From NCBI GenBank assembly GCA_030448265.1, contig JAUJNG010000002.1, forward strand, positions 248,001 to 312,000: 64,000 nucleotides of DNA, read 5' to 3'. The notes beneath the pieces were generated by a model that had not been told where the DNA came from, made no database searches, and worked only from the letters and a program-made list of their open reading frames with translations. The position numbers and the translations under genes are program-made. Below, piece after piece: positions 50,452-58,809 of the stretch. This stretch comes from Abditibacterium sp. Lineage in GTDB: Bacteria; Armatimonadota; Abditibacteriia; Abditibacteriales; Abditibacteriaceae. Numbering within the stretch: the stretch's first letter is position 1; each line of letters starts with the position of its first letter.

Positions 50452-51444
50452 ATGCCCACGCTTTACGTCACGCAACCTGGCGCCGTTGTGCGCCATGCCC
50501 AGGGCCGCCTGCTGGTCGAAGTCGGCAGAAAAGCCGTGCTGTGCGCGTCGGTGCGCGAAGTGGAGGGCGCCGTCGTGTTCGGCGCGGTGCAGGTCACGAC
50601 AGCGGCGCTGTGCGCGATCTGGCAGCGCGGCGGCAACGTCGCCTACGTTTCCTCTCATGGCCGCTTGCGCGGTCGGGCGACACCAGGCGAAGGACGCAAC
50701 GCAGTGCGCCGAATCCAGCAGTTTCAGAAGCACTGCGAGGCCGATTTTTGTCTTGATTTCGCGCGCCGCATCGCTGCTGGCAAAATCAGCAACAGCCGCG
50801 CCGTGTTGAATCGCCTTGCCCGTAATGGTCATGACGCGGACTTGCGCGCGGCGGCAGCCTGCCTCAAAAACCATGCGGTGACCGCTCGACAGGCGCCGCA
50901 AGCCGCCATTTTGCGGGGCATCGAGGGCAGCGCAGCCGTCGCCTACTTCGCGGCGCTTCGTAAAGTGTTGCCGATGGAACTCGGATTTGGCGTCCGCGCC
51001 AGACGTCCCGCGCCCGATGCCGTCAATGCTCTCCTCAACCTGGCCTACACGCTGGCAGGACACGAGCTTTGGACGGCCCTCGAAACCTGCGGCCTCGACC
51101 CATATCTCGGCTTTTTTCACGCTGAGAAACATGGACGACCGGCTCTTGCGCTGGATTTGCTCGAAGAGTTTCGCGCGCCGTTCGTGGACAGGCTGGCGCT
51201 TTCGCTCTTCAACACGCGCGCCCTGCAAAAGCGCGACTTCGATTTCGCCGGTGGGCAGGCGCGCCTCCATCCCACCTCGCTCAAGAAGTTTCTGGCGACC
51301 TACGAACGAGCGGTCAACGCGCCCTTCACCGATTCGCGCACGGGCGAACGGGTTTCTTTCCGCCGTCTGTTTCTGGGCCAGGCGCGTCGTCTCGCGCACG
51401 CAGTGGAAGGCGGCGACGCCTACCAACCTTACCGGCATCGGTAG
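50452..51444 (+). CDS. cas1: CRISPR adaptation nuclease Cas1
   Basis: 330 residues from ATG 50452; the GGAGAG within the preceding codons is a good ribosome site, so the upstream ATG 50434 is less likely. Metal ligands: Glu158 (RGIEGSAA), His223 (LGFFHAEKHG) and Asp235 (ALALDLLEEFR). The N-terminal beta domain starts MPTLYVTQPGAVVRH. No RT or Cas6 fusion. With Cas2 it integrates new spacers at the leader-proximal repeats. Confidence 0.95.
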   Translation: MPTLYVTQPGAVVRHAQGRLLVEVGRKAVLCASVREVEGAVVFGAVQVTTAALCAIWQRGGNVAYVSSHGRLRGRATPGEGRNAVRRIQQFQKHCEADFCLDFARRIAAGKISNSRAVLNRLARNGHDADLRAAAACLKNHAVTARQAPQAAILRGIEGSAAVAYFAALRKVLPMELGFGVRARRPAPDAVNALLNLAYTLAGHELWTALETCGLDPYLGFFHAEKHGRPALALDLLEEFRAPFVDRLALSLFNTRALQKRDFDFAGGQARLHPTSLKKFLATYERAVNAPFTDSRTGERVSFRRLFLGQARRLAHAVEGGDAYQPYRHR

Positions 51445-51461
51445 AAGGAGGCAGCAAAGTC

Positions 51462-51743
51462 ATGAACGCGCGCTATGTCATTTGCTACGACATCGCTTCG
51501 CCGCGCCGTCTGCGGCGGGTCGCTCGACTCATGCTGACATTTGGCGTGCGCGTGCAAAAAAGCGTGTTCGAGTGCGAACTGTCGTCCCGCGAACGCGCCG
51601 AACTCGAACGAAAAGCGCGCGAGTTGCTCGACCCGCATCACGACTCGCTGCGCGTTTATCGGCTCTGCCCGCGTTGCACGCGCACGCGCCACCTCGTTGG
51701 CACCGGCGAAATTCCTCAAACGCCAGCTTCCTTCATCGCCTGA
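51462..51743 (+). CDS. cas2: CRISPR adaptation protein Cas2
   Basis: 93 residues; MNARYVICYDIASPRRLRRV is the Cas2 first strand with its conserved Asp, followed by GVRVQKSVFECELS and the second half DSLRVYRLCPRC. The AAGGAGG ribosome site is eight bases upstream. 17 bp after cas1 and just before array 2. Confidence 0.95.
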   Translation: MNARYVICYDIASPRRLRRVARLMLTFGVRVQKSVFECELSSRERAELERKARELLDPHHDSLRVYRLCPRCTRTRHLVGTGEIPQTPASFIA

Positions 51744-51757
51744 ACCGAATTCCAAAA

Positions 51758-51800
51758 CAAATAGCCCGTCACGCTCAGCGTGACGGGCTATTTGTTTTTC
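51758..51800. terminator. Terminator abutting the distal end of CRISPR array 2
   Basis: AATAGCCCGTCACG-CTCAG-CGTGACGGGCTATT and TGTTTTT. It serves cas1-cas2 from the left and the array 2 transcript from the right, and merges with the degenerate terminal repeat. Confidence 0.85.
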
Positions 51801-52394
51801 CGCACTCAAACGCGGACTCATTTCTACGCCAGCACCAGGCCCGACGCCTCCGCCAGCACCAGGCGTTTCAATCCGCACTCAAACGCGGACTCATTTCTAC
51901 CCAGGTCCGACGCCGCCGCCGCCGCCAACGCCAGGTGTTTCAATCCGCACTCAAACGCGGACTCATTTCTACGCCCAAAGCCAACGTAGAGGGTGGCGCC
52001 CTTTTGTTTCAATCCGCACTCAAACGCGGACTCATTTCTACCCCTTACCGAAGGCGGGCGCCAGAGCGATGGCACGTTTCAATCCGCACTCAAACGCGGA
52101 CTCATTTCTACTCATGCGGTTGCCCACGTCGTGCAGGCCGTCGCGTTTCAATCCGCACACAAACGCGGTCTCATTTCTACGCAACAACTTTTTGTCCCGA
52201 CTGACCGTTCCGGTTGTGTTTCAATCCGCACACAAACGCGGTCTCATTTCTACATGTTGCAGCGGTTGAACGCTCTGAATGTGGACGGTTTCAATCCGCA
52301 CACAAACGCGGTCTCATTTCTACCTGGCATGTATGTTAGTGCCACACCTATCATCACAGTTTCAATCCGCACACAAACGCGGTCTCATTTCTAC
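51792..52394 (-). CRISPR. CRISPR array 2: nine repeats, eight spacers
   Basis: 36-bp repeats start at 51792 (degenerate), 51865, 51937, 52006, 52076, 52145, 52218, 52288 and 52359; spacers are 33-37 bp. Transcribed orientation is minus, leader on the right. Repeats 1-5 (old end) carry CACTC...GGACTC and repeats 6-9 (leader end) carry CACAC...GGTCTC, a double substitution fixed during array growth. Spacers 51828-51864 and 51901-51936 resemble each other. Confidence 0.97.
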
Positions 52395-52690
52395 AGCATA
52401 GCCCTTGGCGCTAAGCCCTGCAAGGCCAAAAAGAGGCGAAAGCGCTAACCTGTTTTTCAGGGCGTCGCTATACAACCTTTTAGCCGCGACTTTTGAACAC
52501 CAAAATCGGCTCTAATAGCAAGCAAGACAACGGCGCAACGTCAAAAGCGCTAACCTCCCGCACTTTGGAGGTTTTTCGAGGTTAGCGCCTTTTTTCTCAA
52601 CTTGCTCTTTCAGGAAAAAGAGGGCGACTTGCGAGGTTAGCGATTTCTATAAACTGCGGGCGACAAAATCAGCCGACAGTCGTTGAAAGG
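52395..52690 (-). promoter_or_regulatory. CRISPR leader 2 (also upstream region of the RT gene)
   Basis: Copy of leader 1 beginning with the same agcatagcccttggcgctaa. GGTTAGCG-type motifs are at 52441, 52546, 52578 and 52633 in the same order and orientation as in leader 1. It drives array 2 leftward and probably the RT gene rightward. Confidence 0.75.
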
Positions 52691-52699
52691 GAGGCTATC

Positions 52700-53668
52700 T
52701 TGCCCACGATATTTGATGCCATTACCGAGATGAACAACCTGTGGGAGGCCTGGAATCTGGTGGCGCGCAAGAAAAGCGCGCCTGGCCTTGACCGAGCCAG
52801 CGTTCCCAGTTTCGGACGCCATCCCGAAGCCAACCTGCGCCGTCTGCGCTGCGAGCTACGCGACGGTTCTTACCGGCCTGCGCCGCTTCGTGGGGTGTGG
52901 GTGCCAAAGCCAGACGGCAATTGGCGGCCCTGCGGCACGCCTGCGGTGCGAGATCGGGTGGCGCAGCGCGCCTTTCTCAACGTCGTGGTGCCCATTGTGG
53001 ACGGGCGGTTTTTCAACGGCAGCCATGCTTATCGTCCGGCGCGCTCGATTCACACCGCTATTGCTCAGGTCGAATGGGCGCGTGATCGAGGCCAAAAGTG
53101 GGTGATCGAATCGGATGTCGAAAAGTGCTTCGAATCTATTTCGCGCCCCCGCGCTCTGGCGGCACTGGCCGCTCAACTTGGGGACGAGCGGGCGATAACT
53201 CTGGCCGCTCTCTGGCTCGAAAACGCGACCGACTGGGGCCTGGGGCCGGTGAAAAGCGAGCGCGGCATCACCCAGGGCGATTTGATCTCGCCGTTCGTGT
53301 GCAACGTTTTTCTCGACCGCTTTGATAGCGCCCTGCTGGAAAGGGGATTTCGCCCCGTGCGCTGCGCTACGCCGATGATTTTTGTTGTGCCGCTACGCCG
53401 CCGCCAGCGCGCAGATCAGGCGCTGGAAGAGGCTTCTGCGGCTCTGGGCGAACTCAGTCTGGCCATCGCCCACCGCAAAACTCGCCTCACGTCATTCGAG
53501 GCGGGTTTTGACTTTTTGGGCACACTTTTCGTCGGCTCGCTCACCATGCCGCGTTATCGCATCGAAACGGCGAAGGGCAAGGCGCGCTGGACGGCGGGTT
53601 ATGAAGTCAAAACAGTTCCCGCGCATCCGCCCCGTCCTCGCGCGTCACACGCCGCTTTTCTAGTCTAA
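52700..53668 (+). CDS. CRISPR-associated reverse transcriptase with disrupted YADD motif
   Basis: 322 residues from TTG 52700 (GGGAGG ribosome site); ATG 52730 is the next choice. Group II intron-like RT motifs: KKSAPGLDRASV, the finger VPKPDGNWRPCGTPAVRDRV, motif A VIESDVEKCFESI (Asp139) and motif B GITQGDLISPFVCNVFLDRF. Motif C should read RPVRYADDFVV, but the sequence gives RPVRCATPMIFVV: a repeated TGCGC (GCGC TGCGC TAC) and one extra T shift the frame and then restore it. The two catalytic Asp of YADD are therefore lost while the C-terminal part stays in frame. It stands alone, not fused to Cas1, at the end of array 2. Confidence 0.85.
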   Translation: MPTIFDAITEMNNLWEAWNLVARKKSAPGLDRASVPSFGRHPEANLRRLRCELRDGSYRPAPLRGVWVPKPDGNWRPCGTPAVRDRVAQRAFLNVVVPIVDGRFFNGSHAYRPARSIHTAIAQVEWARDRGQKWVIESDVEKCFESISRPRALAALAAQLGDERAITLAALWLENATDWGLGPVKSERGITQGDLISPFVCNVFLDRFDSALLERGFRPVRCATPMIFVVPLRRRQRADQALEEASAALGELSLAIAHRKTRLTSFEAGFDFLGTLFVGSLTMPRYRIETAKGKARWTAGYEVKTVPAHPPRPRASHAAFLV

Positions 53669-53937
53669 GTTGCTTCAATTCCCACGAAATCGAGATGGTT
53701 TTCCCTGACTTAGAATTAGATTACGCCAAAATTCCTCATGAAGTGTTGGAAGTGATGCGAAAACGGGGCATAACGCCGACTTGTCACCGCAGTCAGTGCT
53801 TTCGCGGCCCATCGCCAGCGTTATTGATGGCGCCTTCGCAGACAAATTAAAGGCGAGTCTTCGCCAGAGAGACGCCTTGCAGGAAGCGGAACCATCGGTG
53901 GTCACACATTGAAATGGGATGTCAGAAAGGAAACCTT
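53669..53937. other. Gap downstream of the RT gene
   Basis: A 51-codon plus frame at 53695-53850 starts MVFPDLELDYAKIPHEVLEV and continues MRKRGITPTC. It lacks a clear ribosome site and may be a decayed gene end. A 76-codon minus frame covers the same bases. Neither is supported enough to call. Confidence 0.35.
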
Positions 53938-54045
53938 ATGCTCATCATTTCCCTCCACTTTATCCTGTTGCCTCTGGTGTGCCTTTGGACTATCGCTACA
54001 CACGCGCTGCCGCGCGCGGGTTGGCCGCAATTTGAAAACCACTGA
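53938..54045 (+). CDS. Small membrane peptide, 35 residues
   Basis: ATG 53938 follows AAAGGAAACC, a good ribosome site. The peptide is MLIISLHFILLPLVCLWTIA then THALPRAGWPQFENH: one hydrophobic segment with a short polar tail. It ends 10 bp before the ATG of the next gene, so translation may be coupled. It is too short for usual gene finders; support is from the ribosome site and spacing only. Confidence 0.45.
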   Translation: MLIISLHFILLPLVCLWTIATHALPRAGWPQFENH

Positions 54046-54055
54046 GGAGTTAAAA

Positions 54056-55318
54056 ATGAAATTACTAACCCCTGTCGAACCCAAGAAATGGCGCAATTTT
54101 CAAGTTCCATCGGGTCAGGAGTTCGTGTTGCACTCTACGGATAACCGGCCCGCGAGAACCCTGCGGACACTGGGTGATCTGGTCGAAGAGATTAACCTCA
54201 TCGGAGGTGACCAGGAAACTTTCAGCATTTACGTCGGCCCAGACCACAATTTCTTTGCCGACTGGGTGGAAAAGGTTTTTGGCGAGATGGAATTAGCCGC
54301 TGAGTTGCGACGCCATCCAACGCCGCTACGTATGAGGGTCGCCATCGCAAAGTTTTTATGGAATGCAGAATCAAGGGCACAGCCTCAAACCGCCCCGCCT
54401 CCTGAGGATGCAACGCGACTTTTAGCCGATGTTCACCCCTTGGATAAGCGCCATTTTCCGGTTCCATCAGGGCAGGAACTGGTGTTTCGGGACGAAGAGG
54501 AGAAGATGGACTTCGTGGTGCATACGCTTGAGGAACTCAGTGAAGTCATGAGTCTCCTGGCTCGCCGTAGCCTCGCGGCCCTGACGCGTCACGCCAATTC
54601 GCAGCACAACATCTTTGCAGACTGGGTGGAAACGGTTTTTAGGGAGAACCGTTTAGCAGCCAAACTGCGATTTGAACCCATGATGATGACGTTCGCCATC
54701 GAAAGATTTCTGCACGTCGACGCGGAACTACTGGCGGCCCATCAGCACCGCAAACCGCTTTTCGTGGGCGCACCCGCATTAGCGAAAGTCCATCGCCTCT
54801 TTGAACAGAACAACCTTCCGTTTCCGCCGATTCCATCACCCTTGGCGGAGCAGTTTCAAATTTTCGGCAAATGGTTTTTCGGCACGCGCCTTCTGCCCTA
54901 CGCGCCCTACACCGGCTTTGAGTTTTTCGTGCAGGAATTTCAGCAAGGCCAGACGCCCGATTATGTCGCCATCGCTCATGATGGTCAGGGCGTCAACTCT
55001 TATGCTCTGCATTTCTTTTTGGTCAAAGCGCCTCTGGGTATTTTTTACCAGCTTCCCTGGGGCGGCGTTTACACGGATCCCGAATGGGCAAGCGCTCAAC
55101 TCGCCCGCTCTTTCGAGGGCGCACAGCGCCTGATAACCGCCGTTTCTCAGGCGGTGGAGGCAGGGCGCCTGACCTGCGACACGCCCGTGATGTTGACGGT
55201 TTCCCTGCGAGCACAGAATCAGGCCATCTGGCCTATGGGCGCGCGGAGCGGTTTCAACACAGCAGACGGCGAGAACATCATCGAAGAAATGATAAGCGGG
55301 TATTCCCATCCTCTCTAA
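54056..55318 (+). CDS. Protein with two DUF5752-like repeats
   Basis: 420 residues from ATG 54056 (GAGGAG ribosome site). Two tandem ~100-residue units each read F.VPSGQE[FL]..., TL..L.E, then N.FADWVE.VF.E..LAA.LR and a final helix, at about residues 15-110 and 135-235. This NDFA.Wv..VlgD..LA..l-type pattern resembles DUF5752. The C-terminal ~180 residues (FQIFGKWFFGTRLLPYAPYT onwards) are a separate unrecognised domain. No signal peptide. Function unknown. Confidence 0.7.
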   Translation: MKLLTPVEPKKWRNFQVPSGQEFVLHSTDNRPARTLRTLGDLVEEINLIGGDQETFSIYVGPDHNFFADWVEKVFGEMELAAELRRHPTPLRMRVAIAKFLWNAESRAQPQTAPPPEDATRLLADVHPLDKRHFPVPSGQELVFRDEEEKMDFVVHTLEELSEVMSLLARRSLAALTRHANSQHNIFADWVETVFRENRLAAKLRFEPMMMTFAIERFLHVDAELLAAHQHRKPLFVGAPALAKVHRLFEQNNLPFPPIPSPLAEQFQIFGKWFFGTRLLPYAPYTGFEFFVQEFQQGQTPDYVAIAHDGQGVNSYALHFFLVKAPLGIFYQLPWGGVYTDPEWASAQLARSFEGAQRLITAVSQAVEAGRLTCDTPVMLTVSLRAQNQAIWPMGARSGFNTADGENIIEEMISGYSHPL

Positions 55319-55451
55319 AGACAGGGGGCAGTGGAGAAATCAAAGTCCGCCCGTTATGCTACCTTCTGGCTCTTCGCGCTTCACACCCTGTTTCGACCTG
55401 GCGGAGGTCGTGAAGTATTGTTGCCCTCTCTCGGTGCCGGTTGTCGGAAAT

Positions 55452-55486
55452 GCAAAAAGTCCCACTAAATCGGGACTTTTTTCCCG
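55452..55486. terminator. Bidirectional hairpin terminator
   Basis: AAAAAGTCCC-ACTAAATC-GGGACTTTTTT, a short GC stem with A and T tracts on both sides, after the DUF5752-like gene. Confidence 0.85.
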
Positions 55487-55550
55487 CTCACTCTGCTTCT
55501 GCAGAGCCAAAATTCCCTCTGTCAGTCCATTCCAACTTCCGGAGGATTTC

Positions 55551-55715
55551 ATGTCACGTTCCCGTCATCGTCGCTGGCCCTTGTCGGCCTCTCACCTGGT
55601 TCGCATGGCTCACCAGACCCGTTTTCGTGGTGGACGCCCCACTCTGATTCACTCCAACAAACGGGAAAAGCTGCGCCTGCGCGCGTTGCGCCTCGACCTC
55701 AAACAGGAGTCTTGA
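55551..55715 (+). CDS. Small Arg-rich basic protein, 54 residues
   Basis: ATG 55551 has GGAGGA seven bases upstream, an optimal ribosome site. The product (MSRSRHRRWPLSASHLVRMA...) is highly basic (about a dozen Arg plus Lys and His) and could bind nucleic acid. No family recognised. It follows the terminator at 55452, so it is a separate unit. Confidence 0.55.
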   Translation: MSRSRHRRWPLSASHLVRMAHQTRFRGGRPTLIHSNKREKLRLRALRLDLKQES

Positions 55716-55888
55716 AGCGTCCCGCACTCCGATGTGTCGGACACCTTGCTCCGGCACATCGGATTTGCCTCTTGACGATTCAACCAGTCACCTTAAACCT
55801 CATACTGCTCGGCGTTAAGAAATTAACGTTATTCGCGGGGCAACTGGAACTTCGATAAGAGCCGCCCGAATTAGATTTTAGAGCAATA

Positions 55889-56659
55889 ATGCGCTACCTT
55901 ATTCTCTCGGACATTCACGCCAACATCTTCGGTTTGTGCGCCGTTGTCGACCACGCCGCGAATCAGTTCGACCAGGTTCTGTGTCTGGGCGATGTCGTGG
56001 GTTACGGCGCGCATCCCAACGAGTGCTGCGAACTGCTTCAGGAACTTGGGGCACGGTGCGTGGTGGGCAACCATGATGCGGCTTCACTGGGCTGGGTTTC
56101 CCCTGCCGATTGGCATGAAGTCGCCGAACGCGCGATTTACTGGACGCGCGACCAGCTTTCGACACCTAACTGGGCGTGGCTGGGGCGAGGCGGCGAGGCT
56201 CTGACGGTCCAAAACGGCCACGACACGCCTTTTTTGATCACGCATGCCAATCTGGAAGAGCCGTTCTACGAAACCTATATCCTGAGCGACGCCGACGCTT
56301 TCGACGAGTTGGAACGGCTGCAACAACGGGAGACTTCGCTGTGTTTTTTCGGCCACACTCATCGCGCCATCGTCTTCTCGACCGGCCTGCCCCTTCGGCT
56401 CGACGGCGAGGTGAACGCGCAGCCTCTCCCGCAGGGCGGACGGATCGCTCTCTCCCCCGATTCGCTTTATCTGGTCAACCCTGGCTCCTGCGGCCAGCCG
56501 CGCGACGGCAACCCGCAGGCCCGCTACGCCCTTTTCGATGCCGCGACTTGGAAACTCGAAGTGCATGCCGTGTCCTATGACATCCAAGCCGCCCGCGAGG
56601 CCATTTATCGCGCCGGTTTATCTTCGATTCTGGGCAACCGCCTCCTTGAGGGATGGTAG
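55889..56659 (+). CDS. Calcineurin-like metallophosphoesterase
   Basis: 256 residues with the full set of metal-site motifs: LSDIHAN (Asp8, His10), LGDVVGYG, VVGNHDAA, a TH in FLITHAN, and FFGHTHRA. The layout matches the YfcE/serine-threonine phosphatase-like group that hydrolyses phosphodiesters. It stands alone on the plus strand and is convergent with the next gene (9 bp). Confidence 0.9.
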   Translation: MRYLILSDIHANIFGLCAVVDHAANQFDQVLCLGDVVGYGAHPNECCELLQELGARCVVGNHDAASLGWVSPADWHEVAERAIYWTRDQLSTPNWAWLGRGGEALTVQNGHDTPFLITHANLEEPFYETYILSDADAFDELERLQQRETSLCFFGHTHRAIVFSTGLPLRLDGEVNAQPLPQGGRIALSPDSLYLVNPGSCGQPRDGNPQARYALFDAATWKLEVHAVSYDIQAAREAIYRAGLSSILGNRLLEGW

Positions 56660-56667
56660 TCCCTCGT

Positions 56668-57204
56668 TTATTTCTTTTTCTTGGCTCTGGGTCCGACGCC
56701 CATGGCGTGCAGGAACAAGTGCCCCAGGGCACGAAGACTGCGTTCAATGACGTTGAAAAAGAGCTTAATGCCACTCATCACAATGCTCGACATCGCGCTG
56801 CGAAACCCTTTGCCGGCCTCACCTGGGATAAGAGCCGATAGAAAATAAAAGATGAAGAGAACGATGAGCAGATTAGCGAGTTTCTCGATGAGCCAGATGC
56901 GGACATCCCAGTATCCCGTCAGGCTGTGGAAGCTCAGATCGGGAGCCTGAGTGAAATACAAAAGCAGCCAGCGCCCCGCAAAGAAAAGCGCACCCGCAAG
57001 AAGCAGCCGGCTCACCCAGCCGAGAGGGATGGAAGTTGCACCATCGGTTAGATCGGGGGTGCCGCAGAAGTTGCAGAACACGGCATCATGGGGATTGAGG
57101 TGTCGGGTGCGCCCCCGACACAAGCGACCGCCAAACGAGCGGCCACAATGGGTGCAGAGCGGGCCGCCGCCCGAAAAGTGGCGACATTGAAGGCAAAATC
57201 TCAC
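56668..57204 (-). CDS. Double zinc-ribbon membrane protein
   Basis: 178 residues. The N-terminus has CLQCRHF...CTHCG and CRGRTR...FCNFCGTPDL (two zinc ribbons, about 1-52), then membrane segments (VSRLLLAGALFFAGRWLLLY; LLIVLFIFYFLSALI) and a basic C-terminus ending AKKKK. No family function known. It is divergent from the ATPase gene at 57268. Confidence 0.75.
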   Translation of the reverse strand: MRFCLQCRHFSGGGPLCTHCGRSFGGRLCRGRTRHLNPHDAVFCNFCGTPDLTDGATSIPLGWVSRLLLAGALFFAGRWLLLYFTQAPDLSFHSLTGYWDVRIWLIEKLANLLIVLFIFYFLSALIPGEAGKGFRSAMSSIVMSGIKLFFNVIERSLRALGHLFLHAMGVGPRAKKKK

Positions 57205-57267
57205 GGAAGGCTGACCTGAAGGTAAATTCTCGCCACTATTTTACGCAGGAACGACCCAAAAAACATC

Positions 57268-58809
57268 ATGCTGACGCGCCTCGTCGAATATTTTCTCATC
57301 AGCGCTCTCAATCGGACGGTTTCGCGGCGCGAAGGCGATGCCCCAACACCGCCGACGCCACCCGCCTTGCCCTCCGACCACGCCACTATCGGAAGACTCA
57401 TCGGCGAGAATGGGGAGGCCACAGATCAAGAAATCGCGCTCTCGCCCGAAGCGCGGCGCCGCCATCTGTATCTCCTGGGCGCGACCGGAACCGGCAAGAC
57501 GAATCTGCTGCTGCGTCTTATCGAGTCGGACATCGCCCAGAATCGCGCTTTTTGCGTGATCGATTTGCGCGGCGACCTGGTTGACCGCATCTTGCTTCGC
57601 CTCGCTGACAGTGCCCCAGCGGAGGCGTGGCGCGAGCGGTTGCTTCTGATGGATCTGCGCGAGGCCGACCATGTGGTGGGCTTCAATCCCCTGTGCGGTG
57701 AAGGCGACCCTTACAACCGCGCCCTTCACCTTTTGTCGGTCCTGAAATACCAGTCTGACTCGTGGGGCGTGCAACTGGAAGAGACGTTGCGTAACTGCCT
57801 GCTGGCACTGGCAGAAACTGGTTGGTCACTGCTCGAAATCGAGCCGCTTTTGACCAGCGCGACGTTTCGCGCCCAGGTGCTGTCGCGGGTGGGCGACTCG
57901 CGGGTGCGTTCGTTCTTCGAGCGGTTCGAGGCGCTGTCTTCCGCCAATCAAACGACCTGGACTCTGGCCGTTCTCAACAAAATCACGCCGCTCCTTTCGG
58001 TTCCCTCGCTGCGCCTGACCTTCGGGCAGCAAAACTCATTTTCGTTTCGCCACCTGATGGATACACAGCCTGGCATGATCGTTCTGGTCTCGCTGGCAGT
58101 TGACCGTCTTCACGATGCGGCGCGCCTCGCGGGCGGACTTCTGGTGTCGGGCTTCCAGAGCGCCATCATGTCGCGCGCCGATGTGCCGGAGAAGAATCGC
58201 ATTCCCGCTCACCTCTACATTGACGAGTTCGAGTGCATGGCGAGTGACCGATTCGAGGCCATCGTGGCCGAAGGGCGGCGCTTCGGGCTGGGTCTCACGC
58301 TTTCGCATCAAAACATCAGTCAGCTTTCGACGGGACTGAGAAACGTGCTGCGCAACAACGTCCACACCCAGATCTACTTCCAGACCGGCGCCCTGGACGC
58401 CGCAGAGTTGGTTAAAGAGATCGGCGGGCAGAGCAACGACGAGGTGCGCTCCACCCTGATGTCACAGGGCGTGGGACAGGCCTATCTGGTGCGGCGTGGG
58501 CAGCCAAGCATGCGCGTTCAAGTCCACCACTGCCCCGATCCGCGCGTTAGCGCCAAGCGGGTGCGCGCGGTGCGCGAAGCCTCCTATGCGACCTATGCGC
58601 GTCCCCGCAGCGCGGTGGAAGCCGAAATCGCCGAGCGGGAACGCGGCTATATTTCTCCCGTTGCATCGGCTCCGGCGACGCCGATTTACGAGATCCGCCA
58701 CTCCAAGACGACCACCTTCAAGCCCAAACCCGCTCCAGCGTCCAAGCCACCGAAAAAGTCCGCCGCGCAGCAAAGCCCATCCGCCTCTTCCGAGGATAAC
58801 GGCTCATGA
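57268..58809 (+). CDS. VirD4/TraG-like conjugative coupling-type ATPase
   Basis: 513 residues. Walker A GATGTGKT at 71-78, CVIDLRGD soon after, Walker B HLYIDEFE near 315, and the downstream LTLSHQNISQLS motif, as in DUF87/TraG/TraD ATPases of soluble type. There is a Pro/Lys-rich C-terminal tail. It overlaps the replication-relaxation gene by 4 bp. Such pairs are part of DNA transfer modules of plasmids and integrative elements; no relaxase or other type IV secretion genes are in the window. Confidence 0.85.
   Translation: MLTRLVEYFLISALNRTVSRREGDAPTPPTPPALPSDHATIGRLIGENGEATDQEIALSPEARRRHLYLLGATGTGKTNLLLRLIESDIAQNRAFCVIDLRGDLVDRILLRLADSAPAEAWRERLLLMDLREADHVVGFNPLCGEGDPYNRALHLLSVLKYQSDSWGVQLEETLRNCLLALAETGWSLLEIEPLLTSATFRAQVLSRVGDSRVRSFFERFEALSSANQTTWTLAVLNKITPLLSVPSLRLTFGQQNSFSFRHLMDTQPGMIVLVSLAVDRLHDAARLAGGLLVSGFQSAIMSRADVPEKNRIPAHLYIDEFECMASDRFEAIVAEGRRFGLGLTLSHQNISQLSTGLRNVLRNNVHTQIYFQTGALDAAELVKEIGGQSNDEVRSTLMSQGVGQAYLVRRGQPSMRVQVHHCPDPRVSAKRVRAVREASYATYARPRSAVEAEIAERERGYISPVASAPATPIYEIRHSKTTTFKPKPAPASKPPKKSAAQQSPSASSEDNGS

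Noticed and set aside
50095-51438. 447-aa minus-strand frame
   Set aside because: Antisense to cas1 and the end of cas6, both of which have clear family motifs.
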